In this document: piece after piece, positions 16,519 through 24,318 of the stretch
Layout: every line of letters begins with the position of its first letter
Position numbering within the stretch: position 1 is the stretch's first letter
Source of the DNA: Stentor coeruleus
Taxonomy: Eukaryota > Ciliophora > Heterotrichea > Heterotrichida > Stentoridae
Length of the DNA: 26,275 nucleotides
Assembly (NCBI GenBank): GCA_001970955.1
Contig: MPUH01001011.1
Coordinates: 1 to 26,275, forward strand
Reading direction: 5' to 3'
Position numbers and translations under genes: made by a program
The notes under the pieces: generated by a model
Database searches by the model: none
What the model was told of the DNA's origin: nothing
The model's input: the letters and a program-made list of their open reading frames with translations, nothing else

Positions 16519-17326
16519 TAATGTGATTTCCTTAAGATTTGTTAGATAAGGCTTTTGAAGTTGGATTTTATGTTTTTATATGTGGAAGGGGTTTGAGTTT
16601 TTTGATTATTTATAGATGTGATTGTAGTTTTTGTAAAGAAATAATTAATTTGGATGTATAATGATAAGGCTGTTATTCATGTTGATGAAAAAAGGATGAA
16701 TTTTAATTGGTTTAATATCAATAATTTTTTTTTAGCTTCTAAAGTGGCTTCATGTCGATTTTAATCAATTGTTAATAATTTTTAAATATTATTTATTGAG
16801 ATCTAACTACTGATGAAAAGTTTTTTATATCTTAATGACTTCACTCTAATCCTCCATGATTTTATTTAAATATTTTTAAATTTTACTCTTCAAATCTTTA
16901 ATAAAACCATAAGCATCTATTAATTTTTACTTCAACCAAAAAATAAACCTTAATAAAGTATCATAAATTTTTTTTTTAATAGGTATTGCATAACTCGATT
17001 TTGGTTATAAATTTACTTTTTGAATTTCTTAAAACCTCTTATCATGTGTTTTGTTTCAAATTTCTTCACTGCATTAATATTTTTTGGGCAATCCGACTTA
17101 AACATTTCTTACACAATTCCATTACATCTCCATCACACAGCACTTTAAAAAAATCTTTTTCAACCTATAAACTAAAAATATAATTCTATGAACCAAACTA
17201 ATATTCCCACAAATTAAACATTTTCTAAATTGTTATTTTCCATGTTAAAATCAATCTTATCATCCAACCACAACTCAAAACTCTAAACTTCATCACAATT
17301 CTATAAATTTCTAACCATAAACTAAA
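16519..17326. other. Long convergent intergenic region
   Basis: About 800 bp between CK1 and PSMA2. It is G-bearing up to about 16720 and C-bearing after about 16830. On the minus strand, 17013-17164 holds a coding-like but broken stretch, listed separately. The plus-strand open frame at 16986-17183 lacks an ATG start and is antisense to it. No RNA gene was recognised. Confidence 0.55.
17013..17164 (-). pseudogene. Possible broken or unannotated small coding stretch
   Basis: Two overlapping minus-strand frames look coding. The first (17164 to TGA at 17066) contains DGDVMELCKKCLSRIAQK. The second (ending in TAA at 17013) contains AVKKFETKHMIRGFKKFKK. They would become one continuous frame if the six-base T run near 17080 (plus strand) differed by one base, so this may be a decayed gene or an assembly error. 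No good ATG and no 15- or 16-base intron was found that joins them. The family is not recognised. Chance is possible. Confidence 0.25.
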
Positions 17327-18028
17327 CTATTGAACTTCAGCCAAATAATCTCTAACCTCATGTTGTGGCAAAATTCTAAAAACTCTATCAGGCCCAACAA
17401 CTGCAACTTCAATATTCCGCTCATTCATTTCTCCTTCAAATCCTTCCTTAAGCGTAAGTAACGCAGTATGTATAGCATCTTCCAATTCCTGATCTTCCGA
17501 GAATCTCTTCTCTAAAAAGCTCTTCGCATTACCCATATTTTTCCCAATAGCCGCAGCTTTCCAACTAAAAAATGCTCCAGATGGGTCAATTTGATAAAGG
17601 TGTGGACCTTCAAAATCATATCCTGCCATGAGCATTGATATACCAAAAGGTCTAACACCTCCTGATTGAGTATATTCTTGAACTACAGTCGAAAGTTCTT
17701 GACAAAGCTGAGAACTTGGTACATCTTCATGATAAGTGCTATGGTATTGTATTGCATATTTACGAGCTTTTTGAAGAAGGACTCTAAAATCAGCACTTAT
17801 TCCTGAATAACTAGCTCCAATATGTCTACTGATAGCCCCTGCTTTACTAACACTACTTTCGTCCACGAGTATTGATGAGAGTTTTTTCTCAGTTGCTAAG
17901 ACCACACCGTTTTTTGCTTTGATTCCTAGACAGGTATCTCCTTTTTCGACTGCGACTAAGGCATATTCGATTTGATGAAGTTTCCCTTGGGATGAAAATG
18001 TCGTGAGTGAAAACTTGGAACTAGCCAT
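17327..18028 (-). CDS. PSMA2: 20S proteasome subunit alpha 2
   Basis: A 233-aa protein, the family length. The N-terminal alpha signature is [19 protein letters not shown] (6-24), with Ser replacing the usual Pro in SPxG. It is followed by [58 protein letters not shown] and a final EVRDYL, all matching PSMA2/Pre8 rather than other alpha subunits. Alpha subunits form the outer rings of the 20S core, gate the channel and dock the regulatory particle; they are not proteolytic. The ATG at 18028 is followed by a typical short start (MASSKFSL). The stop is TAG. The 5' flank (18029 onward) is G-rich on the plus strand, that is, C-rich on the gene's own strand. Confidence 0.96.
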   Translation of the reverse strand: MASSKFSLTTFSSQGKLHQIEYALVAVEKGDTCLGIKAKNGVVLATEKKLSSILVDESSVSKAGAISRHIGASYSGISADFRVLLQKARKYAIQYHSTYHEDVPSSQLCQELSTVVQEYTQSGGVRPFGISMLMAGYDFEGPHLYQIDPSGAFFSWKAAAIGKNMGNAKSFLEKRFSEDQELEDAIHTALLTLKEGFEGEMNERNIEVAVVGPDRVFRILPQHEVRDYLAEVQ

Positions 18029-18335
18029 TTATAAAACAGATTGGATTAGCATGGAAAATAGGAAGTAGAAGTTTGGATTTTGATTAGAGCATGGAAAAGT
18101 ATAAGGGATGTGTTTTGTTTGGATAGTGGAAATAATTATGTCTTTGATTTTGGTTTAGATTTTTTTTGATGCGATTGGCTTTTTTGTGATTATTATTTTC
18201 ATATAAGTAATAGAATTATATGCGATTTGAAATGTATGATATGGTATGTATATTTTTTATAGAATTTACAGGAAAATGTGAAGTTATCGATAGGTATTAG
18301 TTTTTAAGATGATCCTATTAATTTTTTTTTAATTT
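18029..18335. other. Intergenic region upstream of PSMA2
   Basis: 307 bp between two minus-strand genes. It is G-bearing on the plus strand (5' flank of PSMA2). Runs of T lie near 18160 and 18320. No gene was recognised. Confidence 0.55.
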
Positions 18336-19475
18336 CTAACTAACTTTTAAATAATTTCCTTTAGCGAAATGCTTTTCAAAGTGAATCAATTCGTGATATT
18401 TGCCTTTAAACTTTTTGAACTCTTGAATATTTTTAATTATGTAAGCAGGTATATTTGAATGGATAAAATAGATTTTTACACTCACCTCATCGTTTATAAT
18501 TAAATCATTGTTAAACTCACTTGATATCATGTTATATACTCTCTGATTAACCCCTTCATATATTTGAATAATTAAATCCTTATCTGAATGCTCGACATAT
18601 ATTTTTCTATTACTTTCACAATAGAGAAATATAAACTTACTATCATTTGAAATCAAAATCTTTGTGTATATATTGTTATTTAAAGCAAAACTTTCTAGAA
18701 TAGTTACTTTAAATGATGTGATATTGAATAGAAAAGCTTTGCCTTCTATGCCTGATAAGATTGCGAATTTTTCATTTGGGGCGATTTTTATTAATGTAAT
18801 TGCCTGGGAAATAGATAAATTTCTAGCGTTATTAGTATTTAGTTGCCACATGTAAATCGAGTAGTAAGAAAATCCAATAAAATAACTACAGTTATCAATA
18901 GCTTCTAATGAGTAAATATTTTTGATTATGCCGCCAACTGTTGGTACCCAGTGGAAAACATCACGAAGAAGCTCAAATCTTTCAGTTAAGCTCATCATTG
19001 AATTAGAAAATGTTACACAGAAATCTTGCTCCTTTTGGCATTTATTATCAAGATAAAGCATATCAGCTAATGAGCATATTTTTTTATTAATACCTGTTAT
19101 AATCTCCTCGTTGCTTCCATATCTGTTATTGATATCATAATTACTTGTTTTACTATATAATTGACATAAAAAAGTAAAAACTGTTAAACATCCAATAAAT
19201 AGCATAATAAAGTAAATAAAAATTAAGATTCTCTTTTTTTGCAGATTCAATAATAACTTTTTAAAAGAAACTTGGCTGATTAATTTTTTTTGTAATGGAG
19301 AAATTGAAATATTATCACACATTACTATTTCATTTGAGGATACTGTTGTTTTTGGTATTTTATCTGTCAAATCAAATGAAAAAAATGATGGTTGAAATTC
19401 AAAATCTAAGTCAGAGATTTCAGTTTGGTTCAATGGATTGCTGTTGATACTTCTTTCGTTAAGGGGGCCTAACAT
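18336..19475 (-). CDS. Type II membrane protein with WD-like repeats
   Basis: A 379-aa protein. An N-terminal tail of about 75 residues is acidic, then basic (NLQKKR). One transmembrane segment, about 83-105 (ILIFIYFIMLFIGCLTVFTF), follows; the basic side faces the cytosol, so the C-terminal 270 residues should be lumenal or extracellular. That part has sequons (NCS, NLS, NIT, NDS) and several Cys, as expected outside the cytosol. It contains weak beta-propeller-like repeats, such as YFIGFSYYSIYMWQLN, APNEKFAILSGIEGKAFLFN and SNDSKFIFLYCESNRKIYV. Only about half a propeller is visible, so it may be truncated or pair with another chain. No named family fits. It ends in TAG. Confidence 0.6.
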   Translation of the reverse strand: MLGPLNERSINSNPLNQTEISDLDFEFQPSFFSFDLTDKIPKTTVSSNEIVMCDNISISPLQKKLISQVSFKKLLLNLQKKRILIFIYFIMLFIGCLTVFTFLCQLYSKTSNYDINNRYGSNEEIITGINKKICSLADMLYLDNKCQKEQDFCVTFSNSMMSLTERFELLRDVFHWVPTVGGIIKNIYSLEAIDNCSYFIGFSYYSIYMWQLNTNNARNLSISQAITLIKIAPNEKFAILSGIEGKAFLFNITSFKVTILESFALNNNIYTKILISNDSKFIFLYCESNRKIYVEHSDKDLIIQIYEGVNQRVYNMISSEFNNDLIINDEVSVKIYFIHSNIPAYIIKNIQEFKKFKGKYHELIHFEKHFAKGNYLKVS

Positions 19476-19570
19476 TTATTATTAAAATATTTGACTAAAT
19501 TTGAAAGCTATGCATCTAAAATTATTGAAAAACTAACTTAAAAAATCACAATCATGCAATAAATTTTAGT

Positions 19571-20617
19571 TTATTTCAAAGTTCTACTATTGTTTAGTTT
19601 CTCTTGCAATCTTGTTATCTCTTGTTCTTGGAACTCAATTTGAGTCTCTAACTCTTTAATATCTGCAGTCATTTTACTCATAGATCTTTTACGTTGCATA
19701 TCCCCTTCTTCAAATTTATTAATCTCAGCTTTCTTACTAGTATTTTCTTCACGTAGACTTGCAAGTCTTTTTTTCAGGTTATCATTTTCCTTCTTCAAAT
19801 CTTTTTGCGCATCTTTAGCATGACTAACTTTCTGCTTAAGATTATCTAAAAGATTAGCTCTTGATAAAGGATTTTCAGCCTCCCCAGAAATATCTGTATG
19901 TGAGTTCAGTTCTTTTATTAAAGATTCGTTTTCTTTTTCTTGCTCTTCGATAAGCCTTTTTAAATCAGTTATTTTATCGATATCAGTCTGTGTATCGTTT
20001 TGCAAATAATTAATTTCTTGTTTTAAGGTAGCGATTTTTTCATCTCGCTGATTTTTTTCTAGGTCTGCTGAGGCAAGGATACGAGTTAGTTCTTCAATAT
20101 CTTCTTCCATTGTCTTTAGTTCTTTTTTTAAACGTTCTGATTGGTTGTTTAATTCATTTTCTTTGCGAGTGTTTTCTACTTTCATCTCTTCGAGTTTACG
20201 TTCTAATCCATCTCTACGATAGCTTTCGTACTTTCTCTGATCCTTCTCAGTATTCATATTCTTTTTAATCTCTTCAAGTTCTACATTAACCTTATCAAGC
20301 TCTTTCTGAAGATTATCTTTAACCTGATCTTGAATAGCTTTTTGATAACACCTATCACAAATTCGAACATTTTTACCAGACCTATCAGGTGCCTTATGTT
20401 TTGAACAAGAAGCATGGACTCCTCTAAAGCAAAACTTGCAGTAATGTTTTTTTGATGAACCCATTACAGCAAAGCTATTACTACACACATTACAAGCTTT
20501 ATCTTTCTTATATGCATTTTGATCATCACCAAAACTAAGATTGGAACTATTTAATATCATAGAACTCTTCAATCCTGGTGCATCATCTCCAGAACTATAC
20601 CCTTCATCCTTTTCCAT
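19571..20617 (-). CDS. FYVE-like zinc finger plus coiled-coil protein
   Basis: A 348-aa protein. A zinc-binding module spans 42-90: C42xxC45, SKKHYCKFC (C60, C63), H68 and C71, then C87xxC90. The spacing matches FYVE (eight ligands), with His at the fifth ligand. The basic R(R/K)HHCR patch that binds PI3P appears as KKHYCK, and the WxxD motif is missing, so lipid binding is uncertain. From about 98 to the end the chain is continuous coiled coil, an EEA1-like layout that would suit an endosomal tether. It is divergent from the coiled-coil gene at 20674, with 56 bp between start codons. Alternatives are a FYVE-related or PHD-like finger with a structural role. Confidence 0.75.
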   Translation of the reverse strand: MEKDEGYSSGDDAPGLKSSMILNSSNLSFGDDQNAYKKDKACNVCSNSFAVMGSSKKHYCKFCFRGVHASCSKHKAPDRSGKNVRICDRCYQKAIQDQVKDNLQKELDKVNVELEEIKKNMNTEKDQRKYESYRRDGLERKLEEMKVENTRKENELNNQSERLKKELKTMEEDIEELTRILASADLEKNQRDEKIATLKQEINYLQNDTQTDIDKITDLKRLIEEQEKENESLIKELNSHTDISGEAENPLSRANLLDNLKQKVSHAKDAQKDLKKENDNLKKRLASLREENTSKKAEINKFEEGDMQRKRSMSKMTADIKELETQIEFQEQEITRLQEKLNNSRTLK

Positions 20618-20673
20618 TTATTCTCTCCTTCTTTTACACCTATATCATAAAAAATACAATAAACTTATATATT

Positions 20674-21468
20674 ATGGATGATGCTCAAAGATCCCAATGC
20701 TACAAAGACCTCTTCTCAAAGTCGTATATAGAAAATAGCGCTTTAGAGTCTGAAGAAATCAGTAAACAAGAGGAACAAATTTTAGAAAAATTAGACGCAG
20801 ATGAAGTTTTTGAGAACCTAAAAGACCTAGTTGACAGTCTTCTACAATTTAAAAAAAGTGTAAGAACAAGTGAAAACCACGATGTTTTTGATACTTTAAA
20901 ACAATATGAAAACTCTTTCAAAGACTTAGAAGAAGAATTTGCAATCCTTGAAAATGAAAACTTAAACCTAAAATCATCAAACAATGAATACCAAGAAAAA
21001 ATAGAAACCCTAGAAAAAAGCATATCATATCTTTCACAAAGAATGGTTGATCTAGAAAAAGCTTTAAAAGAACGGGATTTAGAATTGACTCGTATAAAAA
21101 ATCCAAACAAAAACGATTTTTACATGAGTTTTCAGCAAAATTCAAAAGGTCTAAAGTTAGAAGACCATCCAGAAGACCTAAAAAACAATCATGACGATAT
21201 CTTAAAACCTAAAGGGTTTACAACTCCACACAGGCGCCATATGAGCTTTGCGAATTTCAAAGCCCCAGAATCATCACAAAAGCGCCAAACAATTAAGTCA
21301 GTAAAATTTGAGTATTTTGTCAATACAACCAAAGCAGCTGATAAGACAATCAATATAAAAACTCATAATAAAAATATTCAATCTGATAGTCATGAACCTA
21401 AAATAGTTAAAAAAACCCACTCAAGGAGTACTTCTGATGTACAGTTAATCTTTAAAAAGCCTAGTTAA
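20674..21468 (+). CDS. Coiled-coil protein, family unknown (264 aa)
   Basis: It starts at the ATG at 20674 (MDDAQRSQC); the frame extends upstream only through non-ATG codons that overlap the divergent gene. Residues about 20-150 form an acidic coiled coil rich in Glu, Lys and Leu (NLKSSNNEYQEKIETLEKSI). The C-terminal 110 residues are basic and Ser/Thr-rich (TPHRRHMSFANF, THSRSTSDVQL), with RxxS-type sites suggesting kinase regulation. There is no membrane segment. It may work with its divergent FYVE-like coiled-coil neighbour, as the two share a 56-bp promoter space, but that is inference. The DGAT1-like gene begins 28 bp after its stop. Confidence 0.65.
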   Translation: MDDAQRSQCYKDLFSKSYIENSALESEEISKQEEQILEKLDADEVFENLKDLVDSLLQFKKSVRTSENHDVFDTLKQYENSFKDLEEEFAILENENLNLKSSNNEYQEKIETLEKSISYLSQRMVDLEKALKERDLELTRIKNPNKNDFYMSFQQNSKGLKLEDHPEDLKNNHDDILKPKGFTTPHRRHMSFANFKAPESSQKRQTIKSVKFEYFVNTTKAADKTINIKTHNKNIQSDSHEPKIVKKTHSRSTSDVQLIFKKPS

Positions 21469-21496
21469 ATAATTATTTGTATATGAGAATAAATCA

Positions 21497-22711
21497 ATGG
21501 ATAAAAATATGGACAAAAAGCATAGCAATAGACTTGTCTATAATAAACATCAAGCTTCTTTTTTAGATTTAGGTGATGAAACTGCTGGAATCCAAAAAAC
21601 TGATCTTAGAGGGTTTTATATGTTGTTTATTTTGATTACAGCCTTTTATATTGTCATATCATCATTCAACAAATTCTACTCGGTTGGTTATTTTGTGGAA
21701 GACTCTTTCTTTTGGGCTATGGTCAAAGATGGCAAGTTTGTTGCTTTTGTCTGGCCTGGAGCTTTCTTGTATGCATGGCTGGCGTTTATGTTGCAACTGA
21801 TGATCTTGAAAGGCTTCCCACAAAGGCTTGCGACAATTTTTCAGCATCTGACCCAGTCGTTGATGTTTATGATTGCTAGCTATTTGGCTTTAAGTAGGAA
21901 CTGGGGATTTTCTCAGAGTTTGTATATTATGATGCTTGCGTTCACACACTTTATGAAAATGCATTCTTATACTTTAGTTAATAGGGACTTGAGAAGGGAA
22001 TATTTAAAGAACCCGAAAAACACGAAATATCCTGCTAATATTACTATGAAGAATTACTTTAAATTTCTTATCACCCCAGCTCTTGTTTATCAAATTGAGT
22101 ATCCACAAAGACAAAATTTTAGGGCTGGATATTTTTTTCTAAAATTCCTTCTGCTGTTGGTACAATGCGTTTGTATGTATATGATAATCTCAGAAAACAT
22201 CCTTCCTGTAGTCCAAAATGCTAAAAACATAAGCTTCCTTGACATGTACGCAAGACTTGTAGTCCCTTGTGTTGTTCTCTACAACTTAGGTTTTCTGATG
22301 ATTTTCGAGCAGATCCTCAACATGTTTGCCGAACTTTCCTATTTTGCTGACCGAGAATTTTATCAGCATTGGTGGAACTGCAATGGTTTCGAAGATTTTA
22401 GTAGGCAATGGAATAGGCCAGTTCATTTATTTTTACTTAATCATGTTTATCTTGAATGTATAAATGAATTTAACTGGAGTCCACAAACAGCAAAATATGT
22501 AACTTTTTTATTCTCCGCTCTTTGTCATGAAATGATTGTTGCAATCTTATGTAGGAGAATAGCTCCTTTTTTATTTGGGCTTATGATGTTCCAAATCCCA
22601 TTGATAGTGATGAATAGGGTTATTAATAAAAGAGATTTTGGGACTTATATGTTTTGGATAGGAATTATTACAGGACCTGCTCTTTTATTAACATGTTATG
22701 CAAAGGTTTAA
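21497..22711 (+). CDS. DGAT1: MBOAT acyltransferase, DGAT1/SOAT family
   Basis: A 404-aa polytopic membrane enzyme of the ER with about eight or nine hydrophobic segments. The family marks are ITPALVYQIEYPQ (192-204, as in DGAT1 APTLCYELNFP), FYQHWWN (288-294, the FYxDWWN acyl-CoA motif with Asp replaced by His), WNRPVH, and FLFSALCHEM, where His344 is the catalytic MBOAT histidine. The C-terminal FGLMMFQIPL fits DGAT1 better than SOAT. The reaction would be acyl-CoA plus diacylglycerol to triacylglycerol, or a sterol/wax ester if the substrate differs. It is shorter than human DGAT1 (about 488), mainly at the N-terminus. It is tightly spaced with neighbours on the same strand (28 and 49 bp). 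The Asp-to-His change is unusual. Confidence 0.85.
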   Translation: MDKNMDKKHSNRLVYNKHQASFLDLGDETAGIQKTDLRGFYMLFILITAFYIVISSFNKFYSVGYFVEDSFFWAMVKDGKFVAFVWPGAFLYAWLAFMLQLMILKGFPQRLATIFQHLTQSLMFMIASYLALSRNWGFSQSLYIMMLAFTHFMKMHSYTLVNRDLRREYLKNPKNTKYPANITMKNYFKFLITPALVYQIEYPQRQNFRAGYFFLKFLLLLVQCVCMYMIISENILPVVQNAKNISFLDMYARLVVPCVVLYNLGFLMIFEQILNMFAELSYFADREFYQHWWNCNGFEDFSRQWNRPVHLFLLNHVYLECINEFNWSPQTAKYVTFLFSALCHEMIVAILCRRIAPFLFGLMMFQIPLIVMNRVINKRDFGTYMFWIGIITGPALLLTCYAKV

Positions 22712-22760
22712 ATGATGTTTAAAGAGAAATAAAAGTAATTTAGTGAATTTATGGATAAAT

Positions 22761-23780
22761 ATGTCTATGTCTAGCTCAAGGATAGCTGAGTTTTTGAGTA
22801 GAGCACAAGTTATAAATAGCAAAGCAAAAGCTGTTGAAGCAGGGAAGAGTCCGTTGAGTATGAATAGAACGAGTAATAATTCTCCGTTGGTAGGGAAAAA
22901 CACGATGTCCCCGATTTCAAATAGAAGCTTCCAATCAACAAATGAAGATACGCCAGTCCCATCCATGAAAAAAGTTGTCCTTTCAGGAACATTCACAAAT
23001 AAAAAAACTGTATCAGCATCAGGACGTGAAAAGCTTGATAGAAATTTCTCAAAACCCTTATTGCCAAAAGTACCTAAAGAAAACTTCCAAGAACTTAAAG
23101 AAACAATAAAAAAAAAGCCCCCTTTTCCATTATCAAAACAAACCAATTCTGAAGAAAAAACTAAAAGCAAAACTATCGCAATAAGCGAGTTAGAGGAAAA
23201 AAGTAAGAAAAAAATGCAAAAAATGCTCGAGATTTTCAAAGAAGAAGCCTTAAAAATGGACGAAAAACTAAAAGTTCTCCAAGAAGAAAACATAAAACTC
23301 AAGAGAATTCTTAATAATCCTCAGCTACCACAAGCAAAACCTACAATAAAAACCATAAAAACTGTGATTAATCATTTTATTAGTCAACTTTCATGTGAAA
23401 AATACTCTCAAGTCTTAGATGATTTATGTATTTCATATAGAAAAAGCATTATTTCTTTAGAAGTTTATGATAAAATCCATAATTGGTTTGAATGTCTTGA
23501 TATAGAAGAAGAGAATTATGATGCTTTTTTAGCATCAGTTTGTAAAAAAATAGAACAAGAAGAGAGAAAAAGGTTAAGGACTGAAGAAGATACTGGGAAA
23601 ATGATTGAATATGAAGAAAATTTGATTAGAGAATTAGAGATGAGGGTTAATTATGCAGAAAATTTAGCTAGAAGAGGATCATGTAGGCTTATTTCTGACC
23701 CGGGTGAAGAGGAAAGTCCTAAATTTGACAGGAATAAAGTGCTAGGGAATCTTAATGTTTTACTGCAAAAGACTCAATAA
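22761..23780 (+). CDS. Coiled-coil protein, family unknown (339 aa)
   Basis: It starts at the ATG at 22761 (MSMSSSRIAEFLSRAQ); upstream in-frame codons lead only to a GTG. The first 130 residues are basic, Ser/Pro-rich and disordered (NNSPLVGKN, DTPVPSMKK). Residues about 140-190 are a coiled coil (ELEEKSKKKMQKMLEIFKEE). Residues 200-270 look folded and helical (INHFISQLSCEKYSQVLDDL), and a second charged helix closes the protein with a PGEEESPKFD tail. No named domain is recognised. The compact spacing after the DGAT1-like gene (49 bp) is typical of this window and does not imply a shared role. Confidence 0.65.
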   Translation: MSMSSSRIAEFLSRAQVINSKAKAVEAGKSPLSMNRTSNNSPLVGKNTMSPISNRSFQSTNEDTPVPSMKKVVLSGTFTNKKTVSASGREKLDRNFSKPLLPKVPKENFQELKETIKKKPPFPLSKQTNSEEKTKSKTIAISELEEKSKKKMQKMLEIFKEEALKMDEKLKVLQEENIKLKRILNNPQLPQAKPTIKTIKTVINHFISQLSCEKYSQVLDDLCISYRKSIISLEVYDKIHNWFECLDIEEENYDAFLASVCKKIEQEERKRLRTEEDTGKMIEYEENLIRELEMRVNYAENLARRGSCRLISDPGEEESPKFDRNKVLGNLNVLLQKTQ

Positions 23781-23907
23781 TATTAATATATTTATATGCA
23801 CTTTTAATATTTATTAATAAATCAAAGTATAATCAGATAAATGATCATATAAAATAAGTATTTTATTATAGAGTAAACTTGATAAATTGATTTACTAGTT
23901 TGATTAA

Positions 23908-23934
23908 TATTAGTTAGGAATTATCGCTTGACTA
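23908..23934 (+). repeat. 27-bp dispersed repeat, copy 2
   Basis: Exact match, same strand, to 9782-9808. It lies about 130 bp after the stop of a plus-strand gene. A minus-strand coding-like remnant ends 52 bp to its right, pointing toward it. The outer TA/TTA bases would suit a transposon end or a regulatory element equally. Confidence 0.9.
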
Positions 23935-23985
23935 TTGTCCAGTATATTTTCGTGATAAAGTTTTTTATTTCTCTGTCGATCTTGA

Positions 23986-24102
23986 TTATTTCTTGTTTGT
24001 TGTTTTTTCTTTAAGTGTTTTTTCAAATTCTTCATTCCATATAACAATATGCGATAATGGAAAATTTTTAGTTTCTTCATTCGCATTTATTAGTTTGATA
24101 TT
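23986..24102 (-). pseudogene. Possible coding remnant beside the 27-bp repeat
   Basis: A minus-strand open stretch of 38 codons between two TAA codons, without an ATG. It reads as plausible protein, including FPLSHIVIWNEEFEKTLKEK near the end. Codon composition is like real genes here and unlike the I/F/Y-rich translation of local intergenic DNA. It could be the C-terminal end of a decayed mobile-element gene or of a gene with unseen exons. The family is not recognised. Confidence 0.25.
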
Positions 24103-24318
24103 TTATTTATTATCTTCATATAAAAAACATAAAACTAATTAAAATAGCAATTTATCACTCTATCATAATAAAATTATCCTGCCTTTACCTTAAATCACAT
24201 CTTCTACTAACCTAAAAATCCAAATAATAAAATCTAACCAACTCCATTTACATCAAAACCTTCCAGCCCTTAAAAGCAAACTAAAAATCCCCATTTTTAT
24301 CTAAATTTAACTTATCTA

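Larger units (their letters stand above)
23781..24318. other. Convergent intergenic region holding repeat copy 2
   Basis: 538 bp between two convergent genes. It contains the second copy of the 27-bp repeat (23908-23934) and a minus-strand coding-like remnant (23986-24102). The last 150 bp are C-bearing and G-poor. No RNA gene of a known class was recognised. Confidence 0.6.

Noticed and set aside
16986-17183. 65-codon plus-strand open frame
   Set aside because: It starts at TTG, not ATG, and is antisense to a more protein-like minus-strand stretch.
22688-23302. 204-codon minus-strand open frame
   Set aside because: It is antisense to the coiled-coil gene; its Phe/Ser/Leu-rich composition is the mirror of Lys/Glu/Arg codons.
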